Below are positions 41,090-51,215 of a DNA stretch of 64,000 bases, piece after piece. Within the stretch, counting starts at the first letter, position 1. Each line of letters starts with the position of its first letter. The notes below the pieces were generated by a model that was not told the origin of the DNA, made no database searches, and saw only the letters and a list, made by a program, of their open reading frames with translations. A program made the translations under genes and the position numbers. Origin of the DNA: Tolypothrix tenuis PCC 7101 (GTDB lineage: Bacteria; Cyanobacteriota; Cyanobacteriia; Cyanobacteriales; Nostocaceae); assembly GCF_002368295.1 (NCBI RefSeq), contig NZ_AP018248.1:4558500-4622499 (forward strand). Direction: 5' to 3'.

Positions 41090-43324
41090 TCACAATTGCT
41101 TGTGCAAATTTTGGTAGATGATACTTAACTGCTTCTCTACCTCCGGTGGTTTATTGGTAAAGCGAATACAAAAGCTATTATCGGTTGATTGCTCTAAAAC
41201 TTTGGCATAAATATCATCGCTGAATACTTCAGTATTAGGCATTTGTAAGTTGAGCTTGATATTTGTTAGAGGTGTTAATACTGTAGAAATTTCATCTTGA
41301 ATAAGATAGATTTCTGCACCCTTTAATGAAAGCTTGCTTAACTTTCCCTGCATGATAGTACCATCAAGATGTTTACCATCTAAGGCTGTGTATTGTAAGG
41401 AAATTGCTTCAGGTAAATTTAAAAATATCTCTTCTTCTTGAGGTAGGTAAAGATTATATTTGCCACCTATACCGCTAATCTCATAAATTGTGATGGGTTG
41501 TTGCACACCTTTGGGTTGGACTTGTTTTTGCCCATCAATCTTTAATATTGTTTCTACCGCTTTGAAAGTAGATTCAGAAATCAATATTTGACCGCCAATA
41601 CTGTAAGATTCAATGCGATAGGTAAGGTTAACTTGGTCGCCCACAATTCCATACTTGCTGCGTTTCTCAGAACCAATATTACCAACCACAACTTCACCAG
41701 TGTTAATCCCAATCCCCATTTCTAAATTAGGTAATCCTTGTTGTTTCATGGTTTCGTTAACAGCTTGCATCGCTAATTGCATTCCTACAGCACAAGCGAT
41801 CGCTCTGGTTGCGTCGTCTTCGCGATGGGTGGGAGCACCAAACAGTACTAAAATCCCATCCCCCATGAACTCATCAATGGTTCCTTGGTACTGGGTAATG
41901 ACATCAGCCATGTATCCCAAGTAGAGATTGATAATTTTAATGACTTCTTCGGCGGGTAAGCGCTCGGATATGGCTGTAAATCCGCGAATATCTGAGGTGA
42001 GAATCGTGATATTCCGCCGTTCGCCACCTAACTTCAAACCTTGGGGATTTTCTAATAAATTAGCAACTACTGTATCAGTTAGGTAACGTCCAAAAGTTTT
42101 ACGTATAGAACCAGCCATACGCGCAAAATAAGCCGTAACTGCGATCGCACTTCCGGCTAAAGCTAATAATGGCGGTATCACAGGTATCCACCAGCCGGCT
42201 AAAAACGCACTATAAGAAAAACCCACTAACCCACCTGCGGCGATCGCCGGAGCAAATACTTTAGGTAATGAGACTTTGCTCATTCCCCCTGTGTATCGTA
42301 ATTGCCAAATTAAGGTAGCACCTAATCCAGACCAAAATAAAATCCACAAACATTCTAGTGGTTTTGCCCAAGTCTTAATTAAAGGACGCTGATCAAGTAC
42401 ACTGCTCAGAATTTGGCTAATCTGATTGGCGTGGATTTCTACTCTGGGTGTGTGTTCAAGACCGAGAGGAAAACCACTATTAAAGGGAGAAAAAACAAAA
42501 TCCTCAAATATTTCTCCTACATTCCCAATTAAGATAATGCGATCGCGTCCCCAATTAGGTGGTAAACGATTTAGCAAAACATCTGACATGGAAACCGATT
42601 CAAAGGACTGTTTCGGCCCGCGATAGTTTAATAAAATCTGATATCTTCTGGCATCAGCGCCTACATAACCACCATCATTTGCAGCAAAAGCCGGAAATGT
42701 AGTTTTTCCTAGGCGATATATAGGTGCATCAATTTCTGGTGGCTGAATTCCTTCTGGCTGTAAATATCGTAAAGCCAGCATCATGCCAAAGCTCCAAATT
42801 TGTTTCCCTTGGCGATCGCTAATCGACAAAAACCCACGCCTCACTTTCGCGTCTGGATCAATCAGTAAACCATTAGCGCCTATTTGTCCCTTAACTTTCA
42901 ATAAAGGAGAAGGGGGAACGCCTGCACCTGTTACTTGTTGGATACCAATTATATTTTGATAACTTTGATAAACCTTAGCTAAATCTGTATGTCCTGGGTC
43001 TACAGGTAAATCGCGATAAATATCCAGACCAATGACTCTTGGTTTTCTCGCTTGCAATTTCACGAGTAACTGAGCTAAAAGCTGGTCTGGTACATAGTCT
43101 TGACCAATTAGTTCGTGTAAATCTGTTTCATCAATACCCACAATTGCAATGCGATCGTCACGTGATTCTTGTGGGCGTAAACGCATATATTGATCGAATG
43201 TTGCCCACTCCAAAAACTGAAGTAAGCCAGAAAAGCGTAGTAAGATAATCAATCCGGTAACACTAGGAGTAATAATCAATAAGCTACGCCATTGCCAAAG
43301 CACCTGTCTCAGCTTTGTCCACAT
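41090..43324 (-). CDS. CHASE2 - class III nucleotide cyclase - PilZ-like protein
   Basis: 744 residues. An N-terminal helix (~15-33), an extracytoplasmic CHASE2 domain (~35-315), three helices (~325-410) and a class III cyclase domain (~430-610) follow in order. Metal Asp residues lie in TSDIRGF and DEFMGDG; NLTYRIES has the transition-state Asn and Arg. A ~110-residue C-terminal domain resembles PilZ (LSLKGAEIYL). The purine-selecting positions are Glu (DEF, where adenylate cyclases have Lys) and Gly (KYGIVGD, where they have Thr or Asp), so GTP may be the substrate. Usual annotation would be adenylate cyclase. Confidence 0.88.
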   Translation of the reverse strand: MWTKLRQVLWQWRSLLIITPSVTGLIILLRFSGLLQFLEWATFDQYMRLRPQESRDDRIAIVGIDETDLHELIGQDYVPDQLLAQLLVKLQARKPRVIGLDIYRDLPVDPGHTDLAKVYQSYQNIIGIQQVTGAGVPPSPLLKVKGQIGANGLLIDPDAKVRRGFLSISDRQGKQIWSFGMMLALRYLQPEGIQPPEIDAPIYRLGKTTFPAFAANDGGYVGADARRYQILLNYRGPKQSFESVSMSDVLLNRLPPNWGRDRIILIGNVGEIFEDFVFSPFNSGFPLGLEHTPRVEIHANQISQILSSVLDQRPLIKTWAKPLECLWILFWSGLGATLIWQLRYTGGMSKVSLPKVFAPAIAAGGLVGFSYSAFLAGWWIPVIPPLLALAGSAIAVTAYFARMAGSIRKTFGRYLTDTVVANLLENPQGLKLGGERRNITILTSDIRGFTAISERLPAEEVIKIINLYLGYMADVITQYQGTIDEFMGDGILVLFGAPTHREDDATRAIACAVGMQLAMQAVNETMKQQGLPNLEMGIGINTGEVVVGNIGSEKRSKYGIVGDQVNLTYRIESYSIGGQILISESTFKAVETILKIDGQKQVQPKGVQQPITIYEISGIGGKYNLYLPQEEEIFLNLPEAISLQYTALDGKHLDGTIMQGKLSKLSLKGAEIYLIQDEISTVLTPLTNIKLNLQMPNTEVFSDDIYAKVLEQSTDNSFCIRFTNKPPEVEKQLSIIYQNLHKQL

Positions 43325-43477
43325 TGAACCAGACCAAAATTATTTTGTATTGTATTGTTAGCGCAAAATATCTGCATCGTAAACGATGTGTTACCCATTT
43401 TTTCAGAAAGTTATTAAAGTTTAATTAGTTTGATTGATGAAAAATCAAAATTAAATACCCGTTATTGATATGTCATA

Positions 43478-43612
43478 ACAATTGAAATAATTTTGGCTAC
43501 CAATAATTTATTTGTAGGGGCACGGCACCCGTCAGATAATTTGGTATACCACAAGATTATATATGCCGTGCCCTACCTACCCATCTGTCACGTTCTTTTT
43601 TCAAAATGGTAT
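43478..43612. mobile_element. MITE-like element, copy B (decayed left end)
   Basis: Right end CAAAATGGTAT, inner GTAGGGGCACGGCAC and GCCGTGCCCTAC arms intact. The left end CAATTGAAATAATTTTGGC matches other copies with several changes. Orientation is opposite to copies A and D. Confidence 0.7.
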
Positions 43613-43712
43613 AAGAATCAAGAACGGGCATTGTTAGTTGCTTAAGAGTGGCTTGTAAATGAGTAAAAAAATATTTTAAATCATCAATATATCCGAACAA
43701 TTGTTACCTAAA

Positions 43713-44598
43713 TTAACCGTGAATAGGTAAAGCGATCACAAATTTTGCACCCTGACCTAGGCTGGAATTTACAGTCAAAGTTCCGCCATGTTTTTCTGTG
43801 ACGATTTGGCGAGCGATCGCTAATCCTAATCCTGTACCTTTACCAACCGCTTTAGTAGTAAAGAAATTGTCAAAAATCTTTTGTTTTACTGCCTCAGTCA
43901 TCCCTTTACCATTATCAGCAATAGTGATAATTGCTTTTTGTTTCACAACTGAGGTTGTAATGGTAATTTGGTTGTGATTGGCTTGAATTTCCGCAAAACT
44001 GCGTCCTATATTTCCCTCATCTAAGGCATCAATGGCATTGGCAATAATATTCATAAATACCTGATTTAATTGCCCAGGTAAACATTCAACTAAAGGTAAA
44101 TTACCATAGTTTGTAGCTACTTCAATAGCTGGGCGTTGTTCGTTAGCTTTGAGGCGATGTTTGAGTATGAGAATAGTGCTATCAATACCCTCATGTAAAT
44201 TAAATGGGACTTTGTCATCTCTATCATGACGAGAAAAAGTGCGGAGACTGGTACGAATATTTTTTGATCGCTAAAATTAAAAACTGCTGCAGAGATTGTT
44301 GGGTTTGCTGTAATCCCCATTGCTTCAAAGAAATCCCGCCAAAATCTTCCATCACCAGCACATAACCATTCTGGTAAGTTTCCAAGCTGTAGGCTTGGAC
44401 AATCAAAGGTGAGTTGAGATTTTTCGTAATTATGTACTGATTGCGAAATAACAAGAGTTCGCTAAAGCTAGGATAAGAATTTTTCAATAGTTTCATGACT
44501 ACTTTCAGTGAGTCAATCTCTCGATATCCTCGATATACCAGAGTTCTAGAGCCGTTGTAGAGTTCTTCACTGATTTTGTATCCGGGAATATTCAACAT
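43713..44598 (-). pseudogene. internally deleted and frameshifted Ser/Thr-histidine kinase remnant
   Basis: The 5' part (44598-~44270) encodes the first ~113 residues of a kinase domain (MLNIPGYKISEELYNGSRTLVY, VVMKLL, VLVMEDFGGISL). The 3' part encodes the end of a histidine kinase: KNIRTSLRTFSRHD, then FMNIIANAIDAL, DNGKGM and GTGLGLAIA. In intact relatives, 1500 or more residues (AAA, GAF, HisKA) lie between. The halves join at ATCAAAAAATATTCG in different frames. Five instead of six A there would fuse them as LAIKNIRTS. The deletion probably used the A-rich microhomology. A 113-residue ATPase frame from ATG 44054 could still be translated. Confidence 0.75.
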
Positions 44599-44837
44599 AC
44601 CACTAAATTCTTGAGACTATCTTTAGTGTTCCCAGCGTTGAGTTGTCAATTCTTCCTCAGAACTATTTTCGATCAAGCGTGTGTTACCCATTTATGTAAA
44701 TACGGTAACTTTATTGATTTTAGGTTGTTAAACTAATTACAATTTAAAAACTCAAGTTTTACGGAAAACTTTGTTGAGCCTTGAGCCTACTGATAAGAGG
44801 CACAAAATTCCCTTCTATTGTTAGGAGTGATAGATCA

Positions 44838-45371
44838 ATGGGATCAATGTTTATTACTGCCAATGATTGGCCACATATAGCATTTAGACTGGCGATGGCG
44901 CTTCTAGTAGGTTGCTTGATTGGCTTTAACCGTCAGCAAGGAGGTAGGCCTGCGGGGATGAGAACTTTTATGTTGGTAAGTATGGGCGCAGCATTATTCG
45001 TGATGATCCCCTTACAAGCTGAAGGTGACAGTCCTTATGCAGCTACCAATGCCTTAAGTCGGACAATTCAGGGTGTAGCCACAGGTGTAGGATTTCTGGG
45101 TGCTGGATTAATTTTGCAAGAATCTCCTAGAAAATCTCATGTGCCAAAAGTTCGAGGCTTAACCACAGCCGCCTGTGTTTGGACTTCAGCAGGATTGGGT
45201 GCAGCAATTGGCTGTGGTTTATGGCAAATGGGATTATTAGGAGGGTTGCTAACGCTGATTACGCTGAGTGGAGTGAAAAGACTCAATCGCTCCTTCGTTA
45301 GCCTAGGTAATCAAAATAAAAAGGGCAATCAGGAGTTAATCACCACTGAAGAACATGATGATGATGATTAA
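44838..45371 (+). CDS. MgtC/SapB-family membrane protein
   Basis: 177 residues from ATG 44838, chosen because AGGAG lies 10 nt upstream; the frame is open 19 codons further. Four to five membrane helices and the MgtC wording are present: GCLIGFNRQQGGRPAGMRTFMLV, GVGFLGAG, KVRGLTTAACVWTSAGLGAAIG. MgtC proteins are tied to Mg2+-starvation survival and F-ATPase regulation. The C-terminal tail ends in an acidic His-Asp run (EEHDDDD), unusual but without clear meaning. Confidence 0.88.
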   Translation: MGSMFITANDWPHIAFRLAMALLVGCLIGFNRQQGGRPAGMRTFMLVSMGAALFVMIPLQAEGDSPYAATNALSRTIQGVATGVGFLGAGLILQESPRKSHVPKVRGLTTAACVWTSAGLGAAIGCGLWQMGLLGGLLTLITLSGVKRLNRSFVSLGNQNKKGNQELITTEEHDDDD

Positions 45372-45454
45372 CATTTAGTTACAGCATGAAAACTGATTTA
45401 TGCAAAAAGTTTTGATTTTTGACTCATTCATAGGACATCTTTCATTGCTGACAT

Positions 45455-45793
45455 CTAACTTTCGCTGTTTTGCCAAGGTGAAGTTGGTAATTGATTGACT
45501 GATTTAACAATACAACTTTCTAGATAAATGGGAACTTGTCCACAATTAGGACATTGCGCTCTATTATCTGGTTTGCTGTCGGTTTTACCTTTGGGACGAG
45601 GCTTTGAGTTTTGGGGTGTCATAAACACCACTTCAATAGACAGTGGTGCCAAGCATTTCTGACATTCGCAAATTAATAGCTGCTCTGTGGGGCTTGTTTG
45701 GTAGACTTTGAGATGTTGAGCAGGAAAGAACTGTTCTGGTGGTTCAGGCTTGTAGTGCGATTCATCAAAATTCTCAGAAATAGGTTTGGTCAT
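45455..45793 (-). CDS. small hypothetical protein with zinc-ribbon Cys pairs
   Basis: 112 residues. C-E-C-x2-C at ~43-48 and CPNC at ~81-84 could bind one zinc ion. The linker between them is Lys/Pro-rich (TPQNSKPRPKGKTDSKPD). No family recognised. It is convergent with the MgtC-like gene and probably nucleic-acid or protein binding, if the zinc site is real. Confidence 0.6.
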   Translation of the reverse strand: MTKPISENFDESHYKPEPPEQFFPAQHLKVYQTSPTEQLLICECQKCLAPLSIEVVFMTPQNSKPRPKGKTDSKPDNRAQCPNCGQVPIYLESCIVKSVNQLPTSPWQNSES

Positions 45794-46248
45794 GATTACT
45801 TTAGTATTTGTTGCCAGTAGCTAATGGTAGTGACCTGCAATGCTAACTCTCTTCTATGATTTTGACTTGAAATATTGAATATGCGTTAGCTGCATCTTCG
45901 TAAAATCATAAATTTATCAGCTTTTTTGTCAAGTTGCAGCCGCGATGCCTGCGGCAGGCTACGCCAACGCATTTGAGTTGATGGTATCTCAATACTGCTC
46001 GGTTAAATATTTTCAACTCGGAATTTAGTTTGGGGAAAAGGTGAAAGGGTAAGGGTTAAAGGTTTTTCTTGCCCCTTTTCCCCTTCCCCTTTTGCCTTTA
46101 ACCGACAAGTATTAGATAGTATCTGCGCGATCGCAATTTCTCTATTAAGAATTTCGGCGCTTTACATCTTGTAAAAATGGGATAGGCAATTGCCCATCCC
46201 ATAGAAAAACCTAAGTTATGCTAGTCTCCCTTAATTTTAGGGTGCGCT
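45794..46248. other. 455-bp spacer with repeats and the ahcY terminator
   Basis: Contains GCGATGCCTGCGGCAGGCTACGCC-type repeat (45953-45970) and CCCCTTTTCCCCTTCCCC low-complexity sequence, then the ahcY terminator. No gene. Confidence 0.5.
46173..46200 (-). terminator. ahcY terminator
   Basis: GGGATGGGCAA and TTGCCTATCCC pair (one mismatch) on the minus strand, followed by ATTTTTAC, 49 nt after the ahcY stop. Confidence 0.8.
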
Positions 46249-47529
46249 TTAGGTTCCAGAAGTCCAAGAATTGATGTACTCAATTTGGTCTGCTGTTAAA
46301 GTATCAATGTTAATTCCCAAAGCCTGTAACTTCAGGCGGGCAATTTCTTCATCTACTTCTCTAGGAACTGAGTGTAAACCTGGTTCGAGTTTACCTTTGT
46401 TCTTCACTAGGTATTCCACAGCTAAAGCTTGGTTAGCAAAGCTCATATCCATAACGGCGCTGGGGTGTCCTTCTGCAGCCGCCAGGTTAATTAAGCGTCC
46501 TTCGCCTAGAACAATCACTGATTTACCGCTTGGTAATTTATACTCTTCAGTGAAGGGGCGTACTTGCTTAACTTCTTTAGCTTGAGATGCTAAATATTTT
46601 AGGTCAAGTTCAATATCGAAGTGACCGGAGTTACAGACGATCGCGCCGTCTTTCATCGCATCGAAATGTTCACCACGAATTACGTGCTTGTTACCTGTAA
46701 CTGTGATAAACAAGTCACCTTGAGGTGCAGCTTCTGACATAGGCAGAACGCGGAAACCATCCATTACAGCTTCAATTGCCTTAATGGGGTCGATTTCGGT
46801 CACAATCACATTCGCACCTAAACCACGGGCGCGCAGGGCTGTACCTTTACCACACCAGCCGTAACCAACAACCACAATGGTTTTACCAGCTAGCAGAATA
46901 TTTGTGGCACGGATAATCCCATCTAAGGTAGATTGTCCGGTACCGTAGCGGTTATCAAAGAAATGCTTGGTATCAGCATCGTTGACATTCACTGCAGGGA
47001 AGGTGAGCACACCATCTTTGAACATGGCGCGTAACCGCACAATTCCCGTTGTAGTTTCTTCAGTGGTGCCAATCAAATCGGCAATTTGATGTTGACGTTG
47101 TTGAATGAGGGTGGCAACCACATCACTACCATCATCAATAATGATGTTGGGACGATGGTCAAGCGCGATTTGGACGTGACGGTTATAAGTTTCGTTATCT
47201 TCGCCTTTTTGGGCAAAAACAGGAATTTCGTGATCGACGACGAGGCTAGCAGCTACGTCATCTTGAGTTGAAAGCGGATTGCTAGCAATTAACACTGCAT
47301 CTGCACCACCAGCTTTCAAAGCGATCGCTAGATGTGCGGTTTCTGTAGTTACGTGAGCACAAGCCACCAGTCGCAACCCTGCAAAGGGTTTTTCTTGAGC
47401 AAAGCGATCGCGGATTTGCCGTAAAACTGGCATTTCGCGTCCAGCCCATTCAATGCGCTGTCTTCCCAAGGGAGCGAGGGCGAGGTCTTTAACCTCGTGC
47501 TTTAATCGGGGAGAAGTTGCGGTCATCAA
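46249..47529 (-). CDS. ahcY: adenosylhomocysteinase
   Basis: 426 residues, the bacterial SAHH size without the ~40-residue insert of eukaryotic-type enzymes. The NAD site is VVVGYGWCGKGTALRARGLG, and SGHFDIELD and YGTGQSTLDGI segments are the conserved active-site blocks. It hydrolyses S-adenosylhomocysteine to adenosine and homocysteine, keeping methylation going. The gene is monocistronic with its own terminator. Confidence 0.95.
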   Translation of the reverse strand: MMTATSPRLKHEVKDLALAPLGRQRIEWAGREMPVLRQIRDRFAQEKPFAGLRLVACAHVTTETAHLAIALKAGGADAVLIASNPLSTQDDVAASLVVDHEIPVFAQKGEDNETYNRHVQIALDHRPNIIIDDGSDVVATLIQQRQHQIADLIGTTEETTTGIVRLRAMFKDGVLTFPAVNVNDADTKHFFDNRYGTGQSTLDGIIRATNILLAGKTIVVVGYGWCGKGTALRARGLGANVIVTEIDPIKAIEAVMDGFRVLPMSEAAPQGDLFITVTGNKHVIRGEHFDAMKDGAIVCNSGHFDIELDLKYLASQAKEVKQVRPFTEEYKLPSGKSVIVLGEGRLINLAAAEGHPSAVMDMSFANQALAVEYLVKNKGKLEPGLHSVPREVDEEIARLKLQALGINIDTLTADQIEYINSWTSGT

Positions 47530-47683
47530 AAATGTCCTCTAAAAAGTCAAAAAAGGTACGCAATCTCTTACGTACTGTACTAGATTATTCCACGACTTGC
47601 CATTTTTGGCTGTAATCTCCAAACCAAGTCAATGGCTCTTTAAACTAGCTTGACTTTTAATCAGGGGGAATGTCAACAAGGAG

Positions 47684-47858
47684 GGGATTGGGGGCTGGGG
47701 ATTGGGGACTGGGGACTGGGGATTGGGGATTGGGGACTGGGAAAAAGCAGGGGAGCAGGGAGCAGGGGGAAAAATAACAAACACCAATTACCAATTACCC
47801 GTTACCAATTACCAATTACCAATTGACCAATGCCCCATGCCCCATGCCCAATGCCCAA
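47684..47858. repeat. GGGGACT, GGGAGCA and CCAATTA/CCCCATG repeat tracts
   Basis: GGGGATTGGGGACT units, AGCAGGGGAGCAGGGAG, then CCAATTACCAATTACC and CCCCATGCCCCATG units, between the divergent ahcY and mscS-like genes. Confidence 0.85.
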
Positions 47859-48081
47859 ATTTCATTTATCCTTGATCAGAGTAATATCAAAAATTCCTGT
47901 AGTTATTGCTCACAATAAACAACGTAAGATGTCATCTGCCTAAAGATAGATAAGCAAGAAAATTAAACACATCTACCTAAAAGGATAAATTGAACTTTAG
48001 ATAGGTACATTTACTTAAATTTATTGTGGAGGATAGCTGGGCAGGTATTTGATAAAAGATGTTAAGCAAGGAGGTGTTGGA

Positions 48082-49698
48082 GTGCGCTTTCAATTTTTGG
48101 CGCTAATGAGTTCAATGGCGATCGCTGTTGTCTCTGTACCCAAAGCTACAGCCCAAATTCCCTTTTTACCTAGCTTGCCAACTCCTAGTAGTGTAAGTAA
48201 AGATTCAGACAATAGAATTGTCACAGGCTGGATCTATTTAGACGGTCGCAGGTTGTTCCAAATAGCTGCAACTAGAATAAATTTCCCAGAGCGATCGCAA
48301 AATATTCAACAAAACTTGGATGAAATTAGCCAAAATTACCTGCGTTCAGCTGCACAATCGGTCAATGTTCAGGTAGAAAAAGTTAACGAAGCACCTGTAA
48401 TTACTATCAACGGTCAATACCTGATGACCGTGACTTCCGAAGACGCGAGACTGCGTGAGGAAGATGCCACACTTTCAGCCAATCAAATAGTAGATACATT
48501 ACAAGAAGCCTTACAAAGGGCAAAACAAGAACGGAACACGCAATTTTTAATTGACCAAGGGAAAATAGCAGCTGCGATCGCCTTAGCAATGATGGCTGCT
48601 AGTTGGGGTGTATATAGTTGGCAACGTCGGTCTCAACATGATGTCAAACAGCCTATTCTGCCAACTTCTCGCCAAACCCAACCAATCACCACACAACTAA
48701 ATCAACAGCAACATCGGCATTTACACGAAGTTAAAAAACGCCTATTTCAGCTAACTCAAGCTGGAATTTGGGGTGGTGGTACATTCATGATTTTGGGTTT
48801 ATTTCCCTACACCAGAGTTCTGCAATTAGGAATTCTCTCAGCTGCTCAAATTCCTGTGAGATTGGGGATTGTAGCATTGGGCACTTATGTAGTAATTCGT
48901 TTTAGTTATGCACTGATTGACCGTTTTACCTCCACTCTCATCAGTAGCGGTGCTTTATTCGCCTCCGAAACTTCGGAACGGTTACAACTAAGGGTTTCTA
49001 CTTTTTCCGGTGTAACTAAAAGTATTGCCACAATTACCTGTGTCAGCGTCGGCTTTTTGTTAGGATTAATCGCTTTGGGGATAGATATCCTACCCTTATT
49101 AGCGGGTGCAAGTTTAGTTGGTGTTGCCGTTTCCCTAGCATCGCAAAACCTGATTAAAGATGCGATCAACGGATTTTTGATTATTTTAGAAGACCAATAT
49201 GCCTTAGGCGATGTGATTAATGTCGGTACTGTAGGAGGCTTAGTAGAGAATTTAAATTTGCGGATGACCCAAGTTCGCGACTCCGAAGGACGCTTAATCA
49301 CCATTCCCAACAGTGAAATTAAAATAGTTGCCAATCTTTCTAGCCGTTGGTCTAGGGCAGATTTAACCATTCCCGTAGACTATCAAGCTGATGTTGACGA
49401 AGCTTTGAAATTAATTACTACTGTTGCCTTAGAGATGGATGAAGATCCAATATGGAAACACCAGATTGTAGAGACACCAAAAGTTTTAGGAGTTGATAAC
49501 TTTGGCGATCGCGGTTTAATTATTCGTGTTTGGATTAAAACCCAACCCCTGAAACAATGGGATGTAGCGCGCGAATACCGCCGCCGTCTCAAAATCGCCT
49601 TCGACCAAGCCGGAATTTTTATTCCTGTTCCCCAACAGGCAATCTGGATTAATGATATGCAATTGCAGCAACTCCAAGAGAATGGTAAAGCTAATTAA
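48082..49698 (+). CDS. MscS-family mechanosensitive channel with signal peptide
   Basis: 538 residues from GTG 48082. This start is chosen because AGGAGG lies 7 nt upstream and the first residues then form a clean Sec signal (to KATAQ). A periplasmic region (~30-150) is followed by membrane helices near 165, 235, 265 and 320. The MscS pore helix and beta domain come next (ASLVGVAVSLASQNLIKDAINGFLIILEDQYALGDVI). The channel releases solutes on osmotic downshock. It resembles the longer cyanobacterial MscS proteins. Confidence 0.88.
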   Translation: MRFQFLALMSSMAIAVVSVPKATAQIPFLPSLPTPSSVSKDSDNRIVTGWIYLDGRRLFQIAATRINFPERSQNIQQNLDEISQNYLRSAAQSVNVQVEKVNEAPVITINGQYLMTVTSEDARLREEDATLSANQIVDTLQEALQRAKQERNTQFLIDQGKIAAAIALAMMAASWGVYSWQRRSQHDVKQPILPTSRQTQPITTQLNQQQHRHLHEVKKRLFQLTQAGIWGGGTFMILGLFPYTRVLQLGILSAAQIPVRLGIVALGTYVVIRFSYALIDRFTSTLISSGALFASETSERLQLRVSTFSGVTKSIATITCVSVGFLLGLIALGIDILPLLAGASLVGVAVSLASQNLIKDAINGFLIILEDQYALGDVINVGTVGGLVENLNLRMTQVRDSEGRLITIPNSEIKIVANLSSRWSRADLTIPVDYQADVDEALKLITTVALEMDEDPIWKHQIVETPKVLGVDNFGDRGLIIRVWIKTQPLKQWDVAREYRRRLKIAFDQAGIFIPVPQQAIWINDMQLQQLQENGKAN

Positions 49699-49699
49699 T

Positions 49700-49800
49700 T
49701 AGGGAATGGGGCATTGGGCAAGGGTAATAGGTAATGGGTAATTGGTAATTGGTAATTGCTTTTCTCCCCTGCTCCCTGCCCCCTGCCCCCTTGCCTCTTC
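49700..49800. repeat. GGTAATTGGTAATT and CCCTGCCCCCTGCCCC tracts
   Basis: Tandem units between the channel gene and trmFO. They give a false N-terminal extension to the trmFO frame. Confidence 0.8.
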
Positions 49801-49823
49801 CCCAATCCCCTTATAATCAAAAT

Positions 49824-51137
49824 ATGGAAAAACAACCGATACAAGTAATTGGAGGTGGACTAGCTGGGACAGAAGCAGCTTGGCAAATTGCCCAGGCTGG
49901 TGTACCGGTGATTTTCCATGAAATGCGTCCTAATCGCTTTAGCCCTGCCCACCATACAGAACACGTGGCAGAATTAGTTTGTAGTAATTCCTTTGGTGCA
50001 ATGGCAAGCGATCGCGCTACAGGATTATTACATGAAGAATTGCGGCAGCTAAATTCCATTGTTATCGCCAAAGCTGATGAACACTCTGTTCCCGCAGGTG
50101 GCGCGCTAGCTGTAGATAGAGGACAATTTAGCCAAGATTTAACAGAAACATTATCTCGTCATCCTTTAATTGAATTTCGCCGGGGGGAAGTTCCTGCCAT
50201 TCCTGAAGGTATTGTGGTTTTGGCAACTGGCCCCTTAACTAGCCCAGATTTGGCAGAAGATATCCGTCGGTTAACGGGGATGGAATACCTCAGCTTTTTT
50301 GATGCTGCTAGCCCTATTGTTGTAGGAGAATCAATTAACCGCGATATTGCTTTTATGGCTTCTCGCTATGACAAAGGCGAAGCCGCTTATCTCAACTGTC
50401 CCATGAATAAAGAGCAATATCTGCATTTTTGGGAAGAACTCCGCAAGGCTGAACAAACGGAATTGAAGGATTTTGAACGCGAAACCGCGAAATTCTTTGA
50501 AGCCTGTCTCCCCATTGAAGAACAAGCTTTACGGGGGGAAGACACGATGCGCTATGGCCCCCTCAAACCAGTGGGGTTATCTGATAGCCGCACCGGAGAA
50601 CGCCCTTACGCTGTAGTACAGTTGCGACAAGAAGATAAAGCCGGTCAACTTTGGAACATGGTAGGCTTCCAAACAAATCTGCGTTGGGGTGAGCAAAAGC
50701 GAGTATTTAAATTAATTCCTGGTTTAGAAAATGCCGAATTTGTGCGCTTAGGAGTGATGCACCGCAACACCTTTATTAATGCACCTCAACTCATGCATCC
50801 CACTCTGCAATTTAAACAGCGTCCTACTTTACTAGCGGCGGGGCAATTAATTGGTACTGAAGGCTACACCGCTGCGGCTGCGGGTGGCTGCTTGGCGGGA
50901 ATTAATGCTGCCAGATTAGCTTTAGGCAAAGAAACTTTAACTCTACCACCCACAACCATGATGGGTGCGCTATTTGAATTTATCAGTTCCGCCTCTCCCA
51001 AACACTTTCAACCTATGCCGCCTAACTTCGGTATTTTCCCGGAATTGGGTGTAAAAATTAAGAATAAACAAGAGCGTTATGGACGTTACCGCGATCGCTC
51101 TTTGGCTGACTTAGCAAACTGGAAGCTTGCAATGTAA
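49824..51137 (+). CDS. trmFO: methylenetetrahydrofolate-tRNA-(uracil-5-)-methyltransferase
   Basis: 437 residues from ATG 49824. The 25 codons upstream are repeat DNA and are left out. The FAD motif is VIGGGLAGTEAAW at the start; HTEHVAELVCSNSFG and GYTAAAAGG are TrmFO signatures. It makes 5-methyluridine 54 in tRNA using folate and FADH2. It is a single gene with a strong terminator. Confidence 0.95.
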   Translation: MEKQPIQVIGGGLAGTEAAWQIAQAGVPVIFHEMRPNRFSPAHHTEHVAELVCSNSFGAMASDRATGLLHEELRQLNSIVIAKADEHSVPAGGALAVDRGQFSQDLTETLSRHPLIEFRRGEVPAIPEGIVVLATGPLTSPDLAEDIRRLTGMEYLSFFDAASPIVVGESINRDIAFMASRYDKGEAAYLNCPMNKEQYLHFWEELRKAEQTELKDFERETAKFFEACLPIEEQALRGEDTMRYGPLKPVGLSDSRTGERPYAVVQLRQEDKAGQLWNMVGFQTNLRWGEQKRVFKLIPGLENAEFVRLGVMHRNTFINAPQLMHPTLQFKQRPTLLAAGQLIGTEGYTAAAAGGCLAGINAARLALGKETLTLPPTTMMGALFEFISSASPKHFQPMPPNFGIFPELGVKIKNKQERYGRYRDRSLADLANWKLAM

Positions 51138-51170
51138 AGATGACATCTTCATCACTGTAATGTTCTCCGT

Positions 51171-51212
51171 TAGGGGTTTAGGAATGCTCAACTTCCTAAA
51201 CCCCTTAGTTTT
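51171..51212 (+). terminator. trmFO terminator
   Basis: TAGGGGTTTAGGAA (51171-51184) pairs with TTCCTAAACCCCTTA (51193-51207), followed by GTTTTC. Confidence 0.88.
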
Positions 51213-51215
51213 CTT

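Noticed and set aside
48049..48081. TTG start for the MscS protein
   Set aside because: The GTG at 48082 has AGGAGG at proper distance and yields a normal signal peptide.
49749..49823. N-terminal extension of TrmFO
   Set aside because: These 25 codons are CCCTGCC-type repeat DNA; the FAD motif starts directly after ATG 49824.
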